A program made the position numbers and the translations under genes. Of a DNA stretch of 33,796 nucleotides, positions 25,017 through 31,685 are shown piece by piece. The stretch's first letter is position 1, and each line of letters starts with the position of its first letter. The DNA comes from an uncultured Bacteroidota bacterium (GTDB lineage Bacteria; Bacteroidota; Bacteroidia; Chitinophagales; LD1), in NCBI GenBank assembly GCA_903927935.1, contig CAIYOV010000017.1:1-33796 (forward strand), in the 5' to 3' direction. The notes under the pieces are model-generated. The model did no database searches, was not told the DNA's origin, and was given only the letters and a program-made list of their open reading frames with translations.

Positions 25017-26645
25017 CTATTGAATCTTGCCGTTGGAGGAAAGGATAACCCCGCTTATTGCAGGAACCTGAATGGTTTTTGCATTTAACGTAACCGCTTT
25101 GTCTTTTGTAGATAAATTCAAAAGCACAGTAAATTCGCTTGGCCCATATTTTCGTTTATAGCCCAATACATTGCCAGGCAATTCTTTTTGAGGAATCAGT
25201 TCCAATGAACCTTTGGTGAAAGCCTCGTTGCTGTTTCTGATTTTTAAAATATGCTGAATGTAATTGAGTAACGAACCTGTGTTTTTTTGTTCTGCATCTA
25301 CGTTTACAGAAATAAAATCTTTGTTCACCGGAAGCCATGTTTTACCGGCAGATGAAAATCCCGCATTTGCCGAATCATTCCATTGCATAGGTGTTCTTAA
25401 CTCATCTCGGTTTGGTGTTTCACCGGCTAAATCAAAAATGAAGCGCGGATACTTTTTCATTTTTTGCGCAATAGGGTCTAATCCCTTTTTGAAAGGAATG
25501 CGTGCATCGGTCATGCCTATTTCTTCTCCGTAATACATACATGGCACACCGCGCACCGTTAGTTGAAACAGATGAAGCAGTTTTGCTTTTTGGGTATCAT
25601 CCTTCAGTCGCTTAATACTTCTTCGTCTGTCGTGATTGCTGAAAACATATACTGGCATAAAAGGTTCGGGAAAATCTGTTTCAATATTGCGCACCAGCTC
25701 ATCGAAATATTTTGCTTTGAATTTAAAGCGAAGCATTTCAAAATTGAACACCAGGCCAAGTCCGTCATTCTTTTCTTCGCCCGAAAATTTGCGGATTATT
25801 TTACGGTTGCCGCTTACTTCGCCAAGCAGAATTCTGTCGCCAAATTCGTTGCAAACATTCCGGAGTTCTTTGGCAAATGCCATGCTCTCCGGTTGATTGA
25901 TAGTGTATTTAAATTGCTGAAAAAATCCGTTCGGGTTTTTCTCATCCGGTATAGCCTTCCACGAAAAGGGATTGTCACGCAGCAGCGAATCCTTATAAAT
26001 CACATTAAAAATATCTAAGCGAAAACCATCTACTCCGCGCCTCAGCCAAAAGCGAACATTGTCGAGCATCGCCTTTTTTACTTCGGGGTTCCTATAATTC
26101 AAATCGGGCTGAAACGGCAGAAAGCTTGCCCAGTAATATTGTTTGCGTTCCGGTGAATACTGCCAGCCGCTGCCACCGGTCATGCTTTTCCAGTTGTTGG
26201 GCTTATCGCGCCAGATGTAATAATCAGCATCATTCTGTTTGGCTGCATCTTTCTTAAACCACGGATGCTCCACGGAGGTGTGGTTCATCACCATGTCAAA
26301 AACAATTTTCATTCCGCGCCTGTGTGTTTCATCAATTAATTGCTGTGCATCGGCAAGCGTGCCGTATTCGGGAGCAATGTCGCAGTAGTCGGAAACATCA
26401 TACCCAAAATCCTGCTGGGGCGATTTAAAAAATGGCGAGCACCAGATGCTTTCGTACCCAATCGACTTGATGTAATCAAGCTTTTGAATAATTCCCTGAA
26501 TGTCACCAATTCCATCGCCATTGCTGTCGTAAAAAGAGCGTGGATAAATTTGATAGATAGAGGTGTGATGATACCAGGGCATTTGAGGAAGGCAGATTTT
26601 AGAAGTAAGAAGTAGGATTGTAATACAAAACAGTATTCGTTTCAT
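25017..26645 (-). CDS. Secreted GH13 alpha-glucosidase / alpha-amylase family enzyme
   Basis: This is a glycoside hydrolase acting on alpha-glucans or short alpha-glucosides outside the cytoplasm. The ATG at 26645 gives 542 residues with a signal peptide (MKRILFCITILLLTSKICLPQ). A longer frame from 26702 would add 19 polar residues and overlap a promoter-like element. The (beta/alpha)8 barrel begins WYHHTSIYQIYPRSFYDSNG. All four GH13 regions are present: DMVMNH (about 117-122), GFRLD with nucleophile D211, GEVSG with acid/base E276, and SNHD with D339. A short domain B (about 122-185) containing FQPDLNYRNP and the GMTDARIPF element point to the oligo-1,6-glucosidase/alpha-glucosidase subgroup rather than true alpha-amylase. 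There is no SusC/SusD pair nearby. Confidence 0.92.
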   Translation of the reverse strand: MKRILFCITILLLTSKICLPQMPWYHHTSIYQIYPRSFYDSNGDGIGDIQGIIQKLDYIKSIGYESIWCSPFFKSPQQDFGYDVSDYCDIAPEYGTLADAQQLIDETHRRGMKIVFDMVMNHTSVEHPWFKKDAAKQNDADYYIWRDKPNNWKSMTGGSGWQYSPERKQYYWASFLPFQPDLNYRNPEVKKAMLDNVRFWLRRGVDGFRLDIFNVIYKDSLLRDNPFSWKAIPDEKNPNGFFQQFKYTINQPESMAFAKELRNVCNEFGDRILLGEVSGNRKIIRKFSGEEKNDGLGLVFNFEMLRFKFKAKYFDELVRNIETDFPEPFMPVYVFSNHDRRRSIKRLKDDTQKAKLLHLFQLTVRGVPCMYYGEEIGMTDARIPFKKGLDPIAQKMKKYPRFIFDLAGETPNRDELRTPMQWNDSANAGFSSAGKTWLPVNKDFISVNVDAEQKNTGSLLNYIQHILKIRNSNEAFTKGSLELIPQKELPGNVLGYKRKYGPSEFTVLLNLSTKDKAVTLNAKTIQVPAISGVILSSNGKIQ

Positions 26646-26650
26646 AGAAG

Positions 26651-26658
26651 CAAATATA
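26651..26658 (-). promoter_or_regulatory. -7-like element ahead of the GH13 gene
   Basis: On the minus strand TATATTTG is a perfect match to TAnnTTTG and ends 5 nt before the ATG at 26645. A convincing -33 element is not seen at 19-21 nt. If it is used, the transcript would be nearly leaderless. Confidence 0.35.
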
Positions 26659-26745
26659 AACTTCAAGAAACCAAAACCGTTTGAGGTTTTAGCGGGACTC
26701 ATTAGGTAGGAGCTAAACTAATTCGGCCTAAAGGTCTGTCAGGCG

Positions 26746-26913
26746 ACCTTTAAATAGTATCAACTTGCATTTAAGCTGAACATACTTACCTTTAAATAGA
26801 AACCACCTACCTTTAAGCAGTAATTACAAACCTTTAAGTAGAGGCAACTTACTTCTAAACTGAACATAGCTACTCTTAAATAGAATTTAGTTACCTTTAA
26901 ACAGTATTTTAAG
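26746..26913 (+). repeat. Degenerate 21-bp tandem array, 8 clear units
   Basis: Eight consecutive 21-bp units start at 26746, 26767, 26788, 26809, 26830, 26851, 26872 and 26893. Most start ACCTTTAA followed by A/G, then YAG or CTGAAC, and several end CAACTT or a variant. The units at 26746 and 26788 agree at 17 of 21 positions. One decayed unit can be placed on each side (26725-26745 and 26914-26934). It is not coding, because TAG/TAA stops recur in the units. It sits in the 300-bp divergent gap between the GH13 gene (-) and the small gene at 26946 (+), ending 11-32 nt before that ATG. The rest of the gap (26659-26724) shows nothing else recognisable. The period equals that of the array at 13959-14378. 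Confidence 0.85.
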
Positions 26914-26945
26914 GGATAATTACCCAGAATTTTAAACGAAATGAT

Positions 26946-27203
26946 ATGTTTAAGAAACTAACTCCCGAAGAATTCGACCGGCTGCCCATTAAAGGCTGGG
27001 GGCGAAGTTCACCAGTTTACCATGCTATTATCAGCCTCAGGAAAGAGGAGGCCATTATGGTATTAAAAAGCCAGTGGAAACGCAACAAACCACCTTCCAG
27101 CATCTGTCGGTCAATTGAGAAAAAGTTTGCCGATATGAAGGTGAAATATAAGTGCGTGGCACTTGCCGATAACACCGGCTGGGCTATAAAAAGAATAGCG
27201 TAG
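26946..27203 (+). CDS. Small unassigned protein, paralogue of the 13697-13942 product
   Basis: I do not recognise the family. The product is 85 residues and strongly basic, with no signal or membrane segment. It starts MFKKLTPEEFDRLPIKGWGR, continues SSPVYHAI, a predicted strand (EEAIMVLKSQW), a Lys/Pro-rich stretch (KRNKPPSSICRSIEKKF) and ends TGWAIKRIA. It aligns end to end with the 81-residue product of 13697-13942. Here the central region is more basic and contains two cysteines that the other lacks. The start codon context (GATATG) is also shared with the paralogue. The DUF4126 gene follows 50 bp downstream and may be co-transcribed. DNA or RNA binding is a reasonable guess from charge and from the adjacent array, but no named domain supports it. 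Confidence 0.88.
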   Translation: MFKKLTPEEFDRLPIKGWGRSSPVYHAIISLRKEEAIMVLKSQWKRNKPPSSICRSIEKKFADMKVKYKCVALADNTGWAIKRIA

Positions 27204-27253
27204 TTAATTACATAACGTAGTGCTATTTGAAAATTCTTTATTCAATTCACCGC

Positions 27254-27823
27254 ATGATTTCAGCGTATATTGTTTCTGTGGCTCTCGGAATTTCATTAGC
27301 TGCATGTTGTGGTTTTAGAGTTTTTATCCCGCTTCTTATAGCAGGCGTTGCTGCAAAATTTGGTTGGTTACAGGTTTCATCGGGTTTTGAATGGCTGGGG
27401 ACTATACCGGCTATTATCAGCTTTGCGCTGGCAAGTATTTTAGAGATTGCGGCCTACTACATACCGGTGGTAGATAATTTTTTAGATACGCTTACCACAC
27501 CAAGTTCAGTAGTGGCGGGCACGGTTATAGCCGCCTCTGCTTTTGTCGATTTTGACCCTTCGTTAAAATGGACGCTGGCTATTATTGCCGGTGGAGGTAC
27601 GGCAGGAATTATTCAGGCTGGCACCGGTCTGCTACGAATAGGTTCAACAAAGTTTACTGCCGGCTTCGGAAACAGCGTATTAGCTACCATCGAAAATTTC
27701 CTTTCACTTTTCGGAACGGTTTGCGCCTTCTTTATACCTGTGCTTATGGCGGTGCTGTTCGTTGGGGCTGTTATCGGCATAGTTTATTTATTCATGCGCA
27801 AAACAAAAAAGGCAGTAAGCTAA
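27254..27823 (+). CDS. DUF4126 family integral membrane protein
   Basis: The protein has 189 residues and is almost entirely hydrophobic, with four to six predicted membrane segments: about 2-35 (SAYIVSVALGISLAACCGF), 50-70, 85-105, 110-130 and 155-185. The composition and the glycine- and alanine-rich loops (ACCGFRVFIPLL, IIAGGGTAGIIQAGTGLLR) match the DUF4126 family, whose function is unknown. The ATG at 27254 is preferred to a TTG at 27227, which would add a polar nine-residue tail before the first helix. The last codons lie within a terminator hairpin that serves the gene on the other strand. Confidence 0.82.
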   Translation: MISAYIVSVALGISLAACCGFRVFIPLLIAGVAAKFGWLQVSSGFEWLGTIPAIISFALASILEIAAYYIPVVDNFLDTLTTPSSVVAGTVIAASAFVDFDPSLKWTLAIIAGGGTAGIIQAGTGLLRIGSTKFTAGFGNSVLATIENFLSLFGTVCAFFIPVLMAVLFVGAVIGIVYLFMRKTKKAVS

Positions 27824-27837
27824 TGCTCACTGCCTTT
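27808..27837 (-). terminator. Intrinsic terminator for the DEAD-box helicase gene
   Basis: A 9-bp perfect stem AAAGGCAGT / ACTGCCTTT (27808-27816 with 27829-27837, 12-nt loop) is followed on the minus strand by TTTTTTGTTTT. It is 44 bp beyond the helicase stop codon and covers the stop codon of the convergent DUF4126 gene. The T-tract on the + side is short, so it mainly serves the minus strand. Confidence 0.75.
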
Positions 27838-27880
27838 GGTATTTATTGTCAACTGCGAACAGTTAACCATTAACTAATTT

Positions 27881-29692
27881 CTACCAAGCTAAATCGTCAT
27901 CGTTAAACTTTTTCATAAAGTTTTCTACTTCAGATGTGTCGCCTTTTTTCTTTGATGGTTTTGAATCCGTTGCCGGCTTCTTTTCTAAGTAATCGGTCAG
28001 TTTGTTTTCGCGTTTGCGAACAGGTTTGTCACCGGTAGCATCGCTTTTTATAAAGTCCGTTTTCTCGTAAGGTTTATCAAAAGATTTCTCGCCTACCGGT
28101 TTGCGCTCGCGGCTGAACGATTTTTTGCCGTCCGGAGAAGTTCTTTCTCCACCATAGGTTTTCTTCTCGCCAAAAGGCTTGCGCTCACCACCGCTGAAAG
28201 ATTTCTTTTCACCAAACGATTTTTTCTCGAAAGGCTTCTTGTCGGTAAAGCTTTTTTCACGGCTCTCATCGTTGAGGTTGTTGCGGTGTCCGCTGCGTTC
28301 ACGGTCTCCACCAAAACGATTACCGCCTCCGCTGCTGTTGCTATCGCGGTCTTTTGCTTTAGTAATAAGCGGCTTTCTTCCCTCTTTGTTTTTGCTGAAT
28401 ACAGCCAGTAACTGTTCTGCTTCCTGAAACATTACGCTGATAAAAGAAAATTTATCGAACACTTTGATGTCTTTAATAGAACTTTGCTTAATCGAACCTT
28501 CGTCTTCGAGGAACTTAGCCAAAGTTCCGGGAGTGTAACCCTGCTCTCTTCCGAGTGCAACGAATAAACGTGCGGTTCCTTTGCTATCCACGCTGCTACC
28601 TCTGCTTTCGCTAATTTCACGATAAGCATCTTCTTTCAATTCATCTTTGAAAGTGTATTTCAGCAATGCTGCCACTACACGCTCTGCGGTTTGACCTTCG
28701 TCAATCAATTCATGCGCCATGGTCACAAATTCCTGATACTCTCCGGTATCAATCATTTCGCGGATGTCAGTCTTGATTTTGTTTCTGCGAATTTCAATCA
28801 CATCTTTTACCGTAGGTACCTGCTCTTTCTTGATAGTAGCGCGTGCAATTTTCTGTATGAACAAAAGTTCACGCAATTCGTTCGGAGAAATAAAAGTGAT
28901 AGCAGTTCCCTGCTTACCTGCACGACCGGTTCTTCCTATTCGGTGAACATAAGCCTCGGGGTCTTGCGGTAAATTGTAATTGATAACGTGAGTCAAATCG
29001 TTTACGTCAATTCCGCGTGCAGCTACATCGGTAGCTACCAGTATGGTTGATTTTTTTGCCTTGAACTTTTTGATAATTAACTCGCGTTGATTTTGCGAAA
29101 TATCACCGTGCATAGCTTCTGCTTCGTAACTTCTGTCGTTCAACTGATGAGCTACATTATCAGTTTCAATTTTTGTTCTGCAAAAAACGATGCCGTAAAA
29201 ATCGGGCTCAATATCAATAATTCGGCAAAGGGCTTCGAAGCGTTCGCTTGGGCGCACTTCAAAATAAATTTGCTCGGTAAGCGCTGTAGTCGCTTGTTCG
29301 CTTTTAATTTCCACGAGGTCATATTCCTTCATGAAATTTTTTGCCAGGCGAAGAATTTGTGCAGGCATTGTAGCACTGAACAACAGCATTCTTCTTTCAG
29401 CAGGAATAGCTTTCAGAATTTCTCTTACTTCTTCCTCAAAACCCATGTTCAGCATTTCATCGGCTTCATCTAACACCATGTGTGTTACGTGATCAAGCTT
29501 CAGTGTTTTCTTATCAATCAAATCGCGAATACGACCGGGCGTACCTACAACAATTTGTGAGCCGCGCTTTAATCCTCGCTCCTGAATCTGATAGCTCTGT
29601 CCTCCATACACCGGTAACACATTAAATTTTTTGTCGCCTTTGTAAGTGTTTATTTCTTCGGCCCCTGAATCGCTAATTCGCGTGTAGGGCAA
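27881..29692 (-). CDS. DEAD-box RNA helicase, C-terminal part (frameshifted gene)
   Basis: This carries most of an ATP-dependent RNA helicase but lacks a proper start. The frame opens at a TTG, and homology begins only at about the 11th codon (EEINTYKGDKKFNVLPVYGG). Present are GTPGR (motif Ib), DEAD (VLDEADEML), SAT (LFSATMP), ATDVAARGID (motif V) and HRIGRTGR (motif VI). A DbpA-type RNA-binding domain follows (about 365-445: ARLFVALGREQGYTPGTLAKFL). The tail is low complexity with repeated KPFGEKKSF/GGERKPF units (about 470-560), probably disordered and RNA-binding. Together with the upstream frame it would make a DeaD/CsdA-like helicase of about 682 residues. The break is one missing base near 29662-29665. 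The intact frame downstream suggests a very recent mutation or a sequence error. Confidence 0.85.
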   Translation of the reverse strand: MPYTRISDSGAEEINTYKGDKKFNVLPVYGGQSYQIQERGLKRGSQIVVGTPGRIRDLIDKKTLKLDHVTHMVLDEADEMLNMGFEEEVREILKAIPAERRMLLFSATMPAQILRLAKNFMKEYDLVEIKSEQATTALTEQIYFEVRPSERFEALCRIIDIEPDFYGIVFCRTKIETDNVAHQLNDRSYEAEAMHGDISQNQRELIIKKFKAKKSTILVATDVAARGIDVNDLTHVINYNLPQDPEAYVHRIGRTGRAGKQGTAITFISPNELRELLFIQKIARATIKKEQVPTVKDVIEIRRNKIKTDIREMIDTGEYQEFVTMAHELIDEGQTAERVVAALLKYTFKDELKEDAYREISESRGSSVDSKGTARLFVALGREQGYTPGTLAKFLEDEGSIKQSSIKDIKVFDKFSFISVMFQEAEQLLAVFSKNKEGRKPLITKAKDRDSNSSGGGNRFGGDRERSGHRNNLNDESREKSFTDKKPFEKKSFGEKKSFSGGERKPFGEKKTYGGERTSPDGKKSFSRERKPVGEKSFDKPYEKTDFIKSDATGDKPVRKRENKLTDYLEKKPATDSKPSKKKGDTSEVENFMKKFNDDDLAW

Positions 29693-29928
29693 AGAATAAG
29701 CGCTTGCACATTCTTGTTATTGTCATCTAATTTTTCGATAAGCGGTAAGCCGAAAGCAGCAGTTTTACCGGTGCCGGTCTGTGCCTGTCCTACAATATCT
29801 TTTGTTCCGTTTAATAAAAGCGGAATCGTTTTTTCCTGTACAGGCGATGGTTGCTCCCATCCTTTTTTTGCTAAAGCACTAAGTACGTTTTCGCTCAATC
29901 CGAGCGCGCGGAATTTTTCCATTTCCAT
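29650..29928 (-). CDS. DEAD-box RNA helicase, N-terminal part (frameshifted gene)
   Basis: This is the first 88 authentic residues of the helicase, with a normal ATG. It holds the Q motif region (FRALGLSENVLSALAKKGWEQPSPVQ), the Walker A motif AQTGTGKT (49-56) and motif Ia (PTRELAIQ, 81-88). The frame then runs into GPKK and a stop. The expected continuation, VAEEINTY, is found in the next frame. Restoring a single T after CAGG on the coding strand would rejoin the two parts exactly. If the sequence is right, the product lacks all ATP hydrolysis and RNA-binding motifs after Ia and cannot be a helicase. Confidence 0.8.
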   Translation of the reverse strand: MEMEKFRALGLSENVLSALAKKGWEQPSPVQEKTIPLLLNGTKDIVGQAQTGTGKTAAFGLPLIEKLDDNNKNVQALILCPTRELAIQGPKK

Positions 29929-30143
29929 GTTCTTTGTTTTGCCACGAATGCACTTGAATTAACGCGATGCAAATCGTGAATGATTAAAAATTGATTTTCG
30001 GTTTATCACCGAACTTTTTTTGGAGAGATAACCTTTTATGGTTATGCAGAGTTTTAAAACCTGCTACGACTTTCTTACTGGTAAGTCACATCTCACACTT
30101 GTAGTCCGTGTGAAGTGCGTTTATCTAACGCGGTGCGAAAGTA
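29929..30143 (-). promoter_or_regulatory. Long structured leader of the helicase gene
   Basis: Upstream of the helicase ATG is a gap of about 270 bp with no gene. A -7-like TACTTTCG (minus strand, 30143-30136) would give a leader of about 200 nt. In it lie three hairpins: TCACAC/GTGTGA (30093-30098 with 30108-30113), ATAACC/GGTTAT (30028-30033 with 30040-30045) and TTCGGT/ACCGAA (29997-30002 with 30008-30013), the last beside a T7/A7 tract. Long structured leaders are known for cold-shock genes, including csdA-type helicases. That this one is thermoregulated is inference. Confidence 0.4.
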
Positions 30144-30176
30144 GTATAATAAACGAGACTTGTACTATGTTAGGGC

Positions 30177-30202
30177 AAACCGGTGGCGGATACTACCGGT
30201 TT
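30177..30202 (-). terminator. Hairpin at the 3' end of the rhodanese gene
   Basis: An 8-bp perfect stem AAACCGGT / ACCGGTTT (30177-30184 with 30195-30202, 10-nt loop) overlaps the stop codon of the rhodanese-like gene. On the minus strand it is followed by a weak T-run (TTTG), so termination may be partial. Confidence 0.4.
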
Positions 30203-30860
30203 AGTTATCTGAAAACTTCGAAGAAGAATTTGTTTTTTTCTTCTGCACAAAAAGCGGAATACCTGATTTTTTTATCGTTTCGTAATCAGCAGCTACTATG
30301 CGGACACGATTGAAGCCTATTTTTTTAAAAACGGAACCAGCAGTTACCGCTTCTGTAATTGTATTGGCATACACATAATAACTGTCACCGGTCTCAAACT
30401 CAATTAATATTTGCTCTAAATCGTTAAGTGCAATGTTCTCTGCATCTTCAGCATGGTCTATTGCAAACTCTTCCTTGCTGCGTACATCTACCAAATAAAA
30501 TTCATCAAACTGATAGTCTATGGCAAACTCATCAGAATCAATGGCAATAAGCATATCAATTTTATTGTCCGCATTTTTCCATGTATCAAAACCGCCTTCT
30601 AAAAATCCCTCTACACCTTCTATGGCTGTGGCTTTAATGGCTTTTGCAACTGCAGCAGTTTCATGGTCTTCTGTAACGAGTAAAATTTTCTGCTCTGGTT
30701 CTGTCAACTCATTAAAAGCATCAATAAAATTTTCATCAAATGGAATAGAAACAGAACCCTTAATAAAACTTTCACAAAAAATTTCAGATTTGCGGGTGTC
30801 AATAACGGTGTATCCCTGGGCTATCAGTTCTTTGAACCGGCTGTATTCAATAGCATTCAT
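30201..30860 (-). CDS. Double rhodanese-like protein lacking catalytic cysteines
   Basis: The ATG at 30860 gives 219 residues (MNAIEYSRFKELIAQGYTVID). A longer frame to 31013 would overlap the upstream regulator gene and adds non-homologous sequence. Two rhodanese-like domains are seen: residues 1-105 (VIDTRKSEIF, then GFDTW) and about 110-205 (LVDVRSKEEFAIDHAEDAENI). In an active domain a cysteine begins the loop after the fourth strand. Here that loop reads LVTEDHETA (61-69) in the first domain and YVYANTITEA (162-171) in the second, so both are probably non-catalytic. The only cysteine is C29. It is the last gene of a run with two ArsR-type regulators, and may be a binding or sensing partner rather than a sulfurtransferase. 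Confidence 0.85.
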   Translation of the reverse strand: MNAIEYSRFKELIAQGYTVIDTRKSEIFCESFIKGSVSIPFDENFIDAFNELTEPEQKILLVTEDHETAAVAKAIKATAIEGVEGFLEGGFDTWKNADNKIDMLIAIDSDEFAIDYQFDEFYLVDVRSKEEFAIDHAEDAENIALNDLEQILIEFETGDSYYVYANTITEAVTAGSVFKKIGFNRVRIVAADYETIKKSGIPLFVQKKKTNSSSKFSDN

Positions 30861-30903
30861 ATTAAAAATTAAGGGTGCGAAGTTATTCGAAAACCGCGCT
30901 CTG

Positions 30904-31218
30904 TCAAGAAGTGAAATATTTTTGAATGCTCTCCGATATTTGTTCAAGCAAGATGTAATTGAGAGAGTAGAAGATATATTTTCCATCACGATGGGTAAAT
31001 ACCAACCGTGCATCTCTTAAAATTTTTAAATGCTGTGAGGTTACTGACTGCTTTAGATTTAAAGAGTCATAAATGCTGTTTACATTAATATTTTGATGCT
31101 CGTGAATATAAGCAATGAGTTTTAGCCTTAAGGGATGTGTGCAGGCCCTGAACAGTTTTGAGGTTAAGCTCAAATTATGGTGATAGATTAATTTATGTGC
31201 TTCACCGTTCATAATCAC
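30904..31218 (-). CDS. ArsR-type winged-helix regulator (second of a tandem pair)
   Basis: This is a DNA-binding repressor of 104 residues. The winged helix covers about 20-95: FRACTHPLRLKLIAYI, then the recognition region SLNLKQSVTSQHLKILRDARLV and the wing HRDGKYIFYSLN. The metal-binding CxC of classical ArsR/SmtB helix 3 is absent (the helix reads NSIYDSLNL). A single cysteine lies in RACTH. It is clearly homologous to the product of the next gene upstream, pointing to a tandem duplication. It lies 24 bp after that gene and 43 bp before the rhodanese-like gene, so the three are one operon. The start may be the first or third codon (both Met). Confidence 0.88.
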   Translation of the reverse strand: MIMNGEAHKLIYHHNLSLTSKLFRACTHPLRLKLIAYIHEHQNINVNSIYDSLNLKQSVTSQHLKILRDARLVFTHRDGKYIFYSLNYILLEQISESIQKYFTS

Positions 31219-31242
31219 TTGTTCGAAAAACGGAAGAATAGC

Positions 31243-31602
31243 TTATCCTTTTTGCGCTAATTCTTCTACCAGCGCAGTTATTTCGGCAATGCGCTTTTTA
31301 TTTACCCCGTAAAAAATAAATTTTCCTTCACGTTTGGTAGTTACAATATCGGCTCTGCGAAGAATTGCCAAATGCTGCGAAGCTACCGATTGTTCAATTT
31401 TTAGTAGATCATATATTTCGGTTACTGTCATTTTCCGCTTTTCTTCCAGCATGGTTATCATTTTCTTTCGAAGCGGATGGTTAATAGCACGTAATGTAAG
31501 AACAGCTCTGCGGAGTTTGCTGTAATCAAGCCGGATTTGATCTTTGCCGTTATATTTTGTAATAACCAATGTTTCTTTGCCGAGTTTTTCTTTACCTGCC
31601 AT
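31243..31602 (-). CDS. ArsR-type winged-helix regulator (first of a tandem pair)
   Basis: This is a 119-residue DNA-binding protein. A 30-residue N-terminal extension (MAGKEKLGKETLVITKYNGK) precedes the winged helix (about 33-110): LRAINHPLRKKMITML, LLKIEQSVASQHLAILRRADIV and the wing KREGKFIFYGVN. It contains no cysteine at all, so it cannot use the thiol metal or redox sites of CadC, SqrR or BigR. The signal it senses is unknown. It is the promoter-proximal gene of the three-gene run and may control that operon. Confidence 0.88.
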   Translation of the reverse strand: MAGKEKLGKETLVITKYNGKDQIRLDYSKLRRAVLTLRAINHPLRKKMITMLEEKRKMTVTEIYDLLKIEQSVASQHLAILRRADIVTTKREGKFIFYGVNKKRIAEITALVEELAQKG

Positions 31603-31621
31603 AACATATGATTTTAAAACT

Positions 31622-31651
31622 TAAATGTAGTGATAATTAGGAAACGCAAAT
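31622..31651 (-). promoter_or_regulatory. Probable promoter of the ArsR/rhodanese operon
   Basis: On the minus strand ATTTG (31651-31647) is followed by about 17 nt and TACATTTA (31629-31622), close to the Bacteroidota TTTG / TAnnTTTG pattern. The ATG follows about 20 nt downstream. I see no clear palindromic operator. Confidence 0.4.
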
Positions 31652-31685
31652 AATTTATTTTTAAGCAGCAGCAATTTATTGCCTC

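Noticed and set aside
28090-28260. DNA tandem repeat in the helicase tail
   Set aside because: The repetition reflects coding for Lys/Phe/Gly/Glu-rich units of a disordered tail, common in this helicase group.
29990-30020. Intrinsic terminator on the + strand (TTCGGT/ACCGAA hairpin then T7)
   Set aside because: There is no + strand gene upstream to terminate. It lies in the helicase leader and is better read as one of its stems.
30861-31013. Longer start for the rhodanese-like protein
   Set aside because: The extra 51 residues overlap the 3' end of the upstream ArsR gene in another frame and do not resemble a rhodanese domain.
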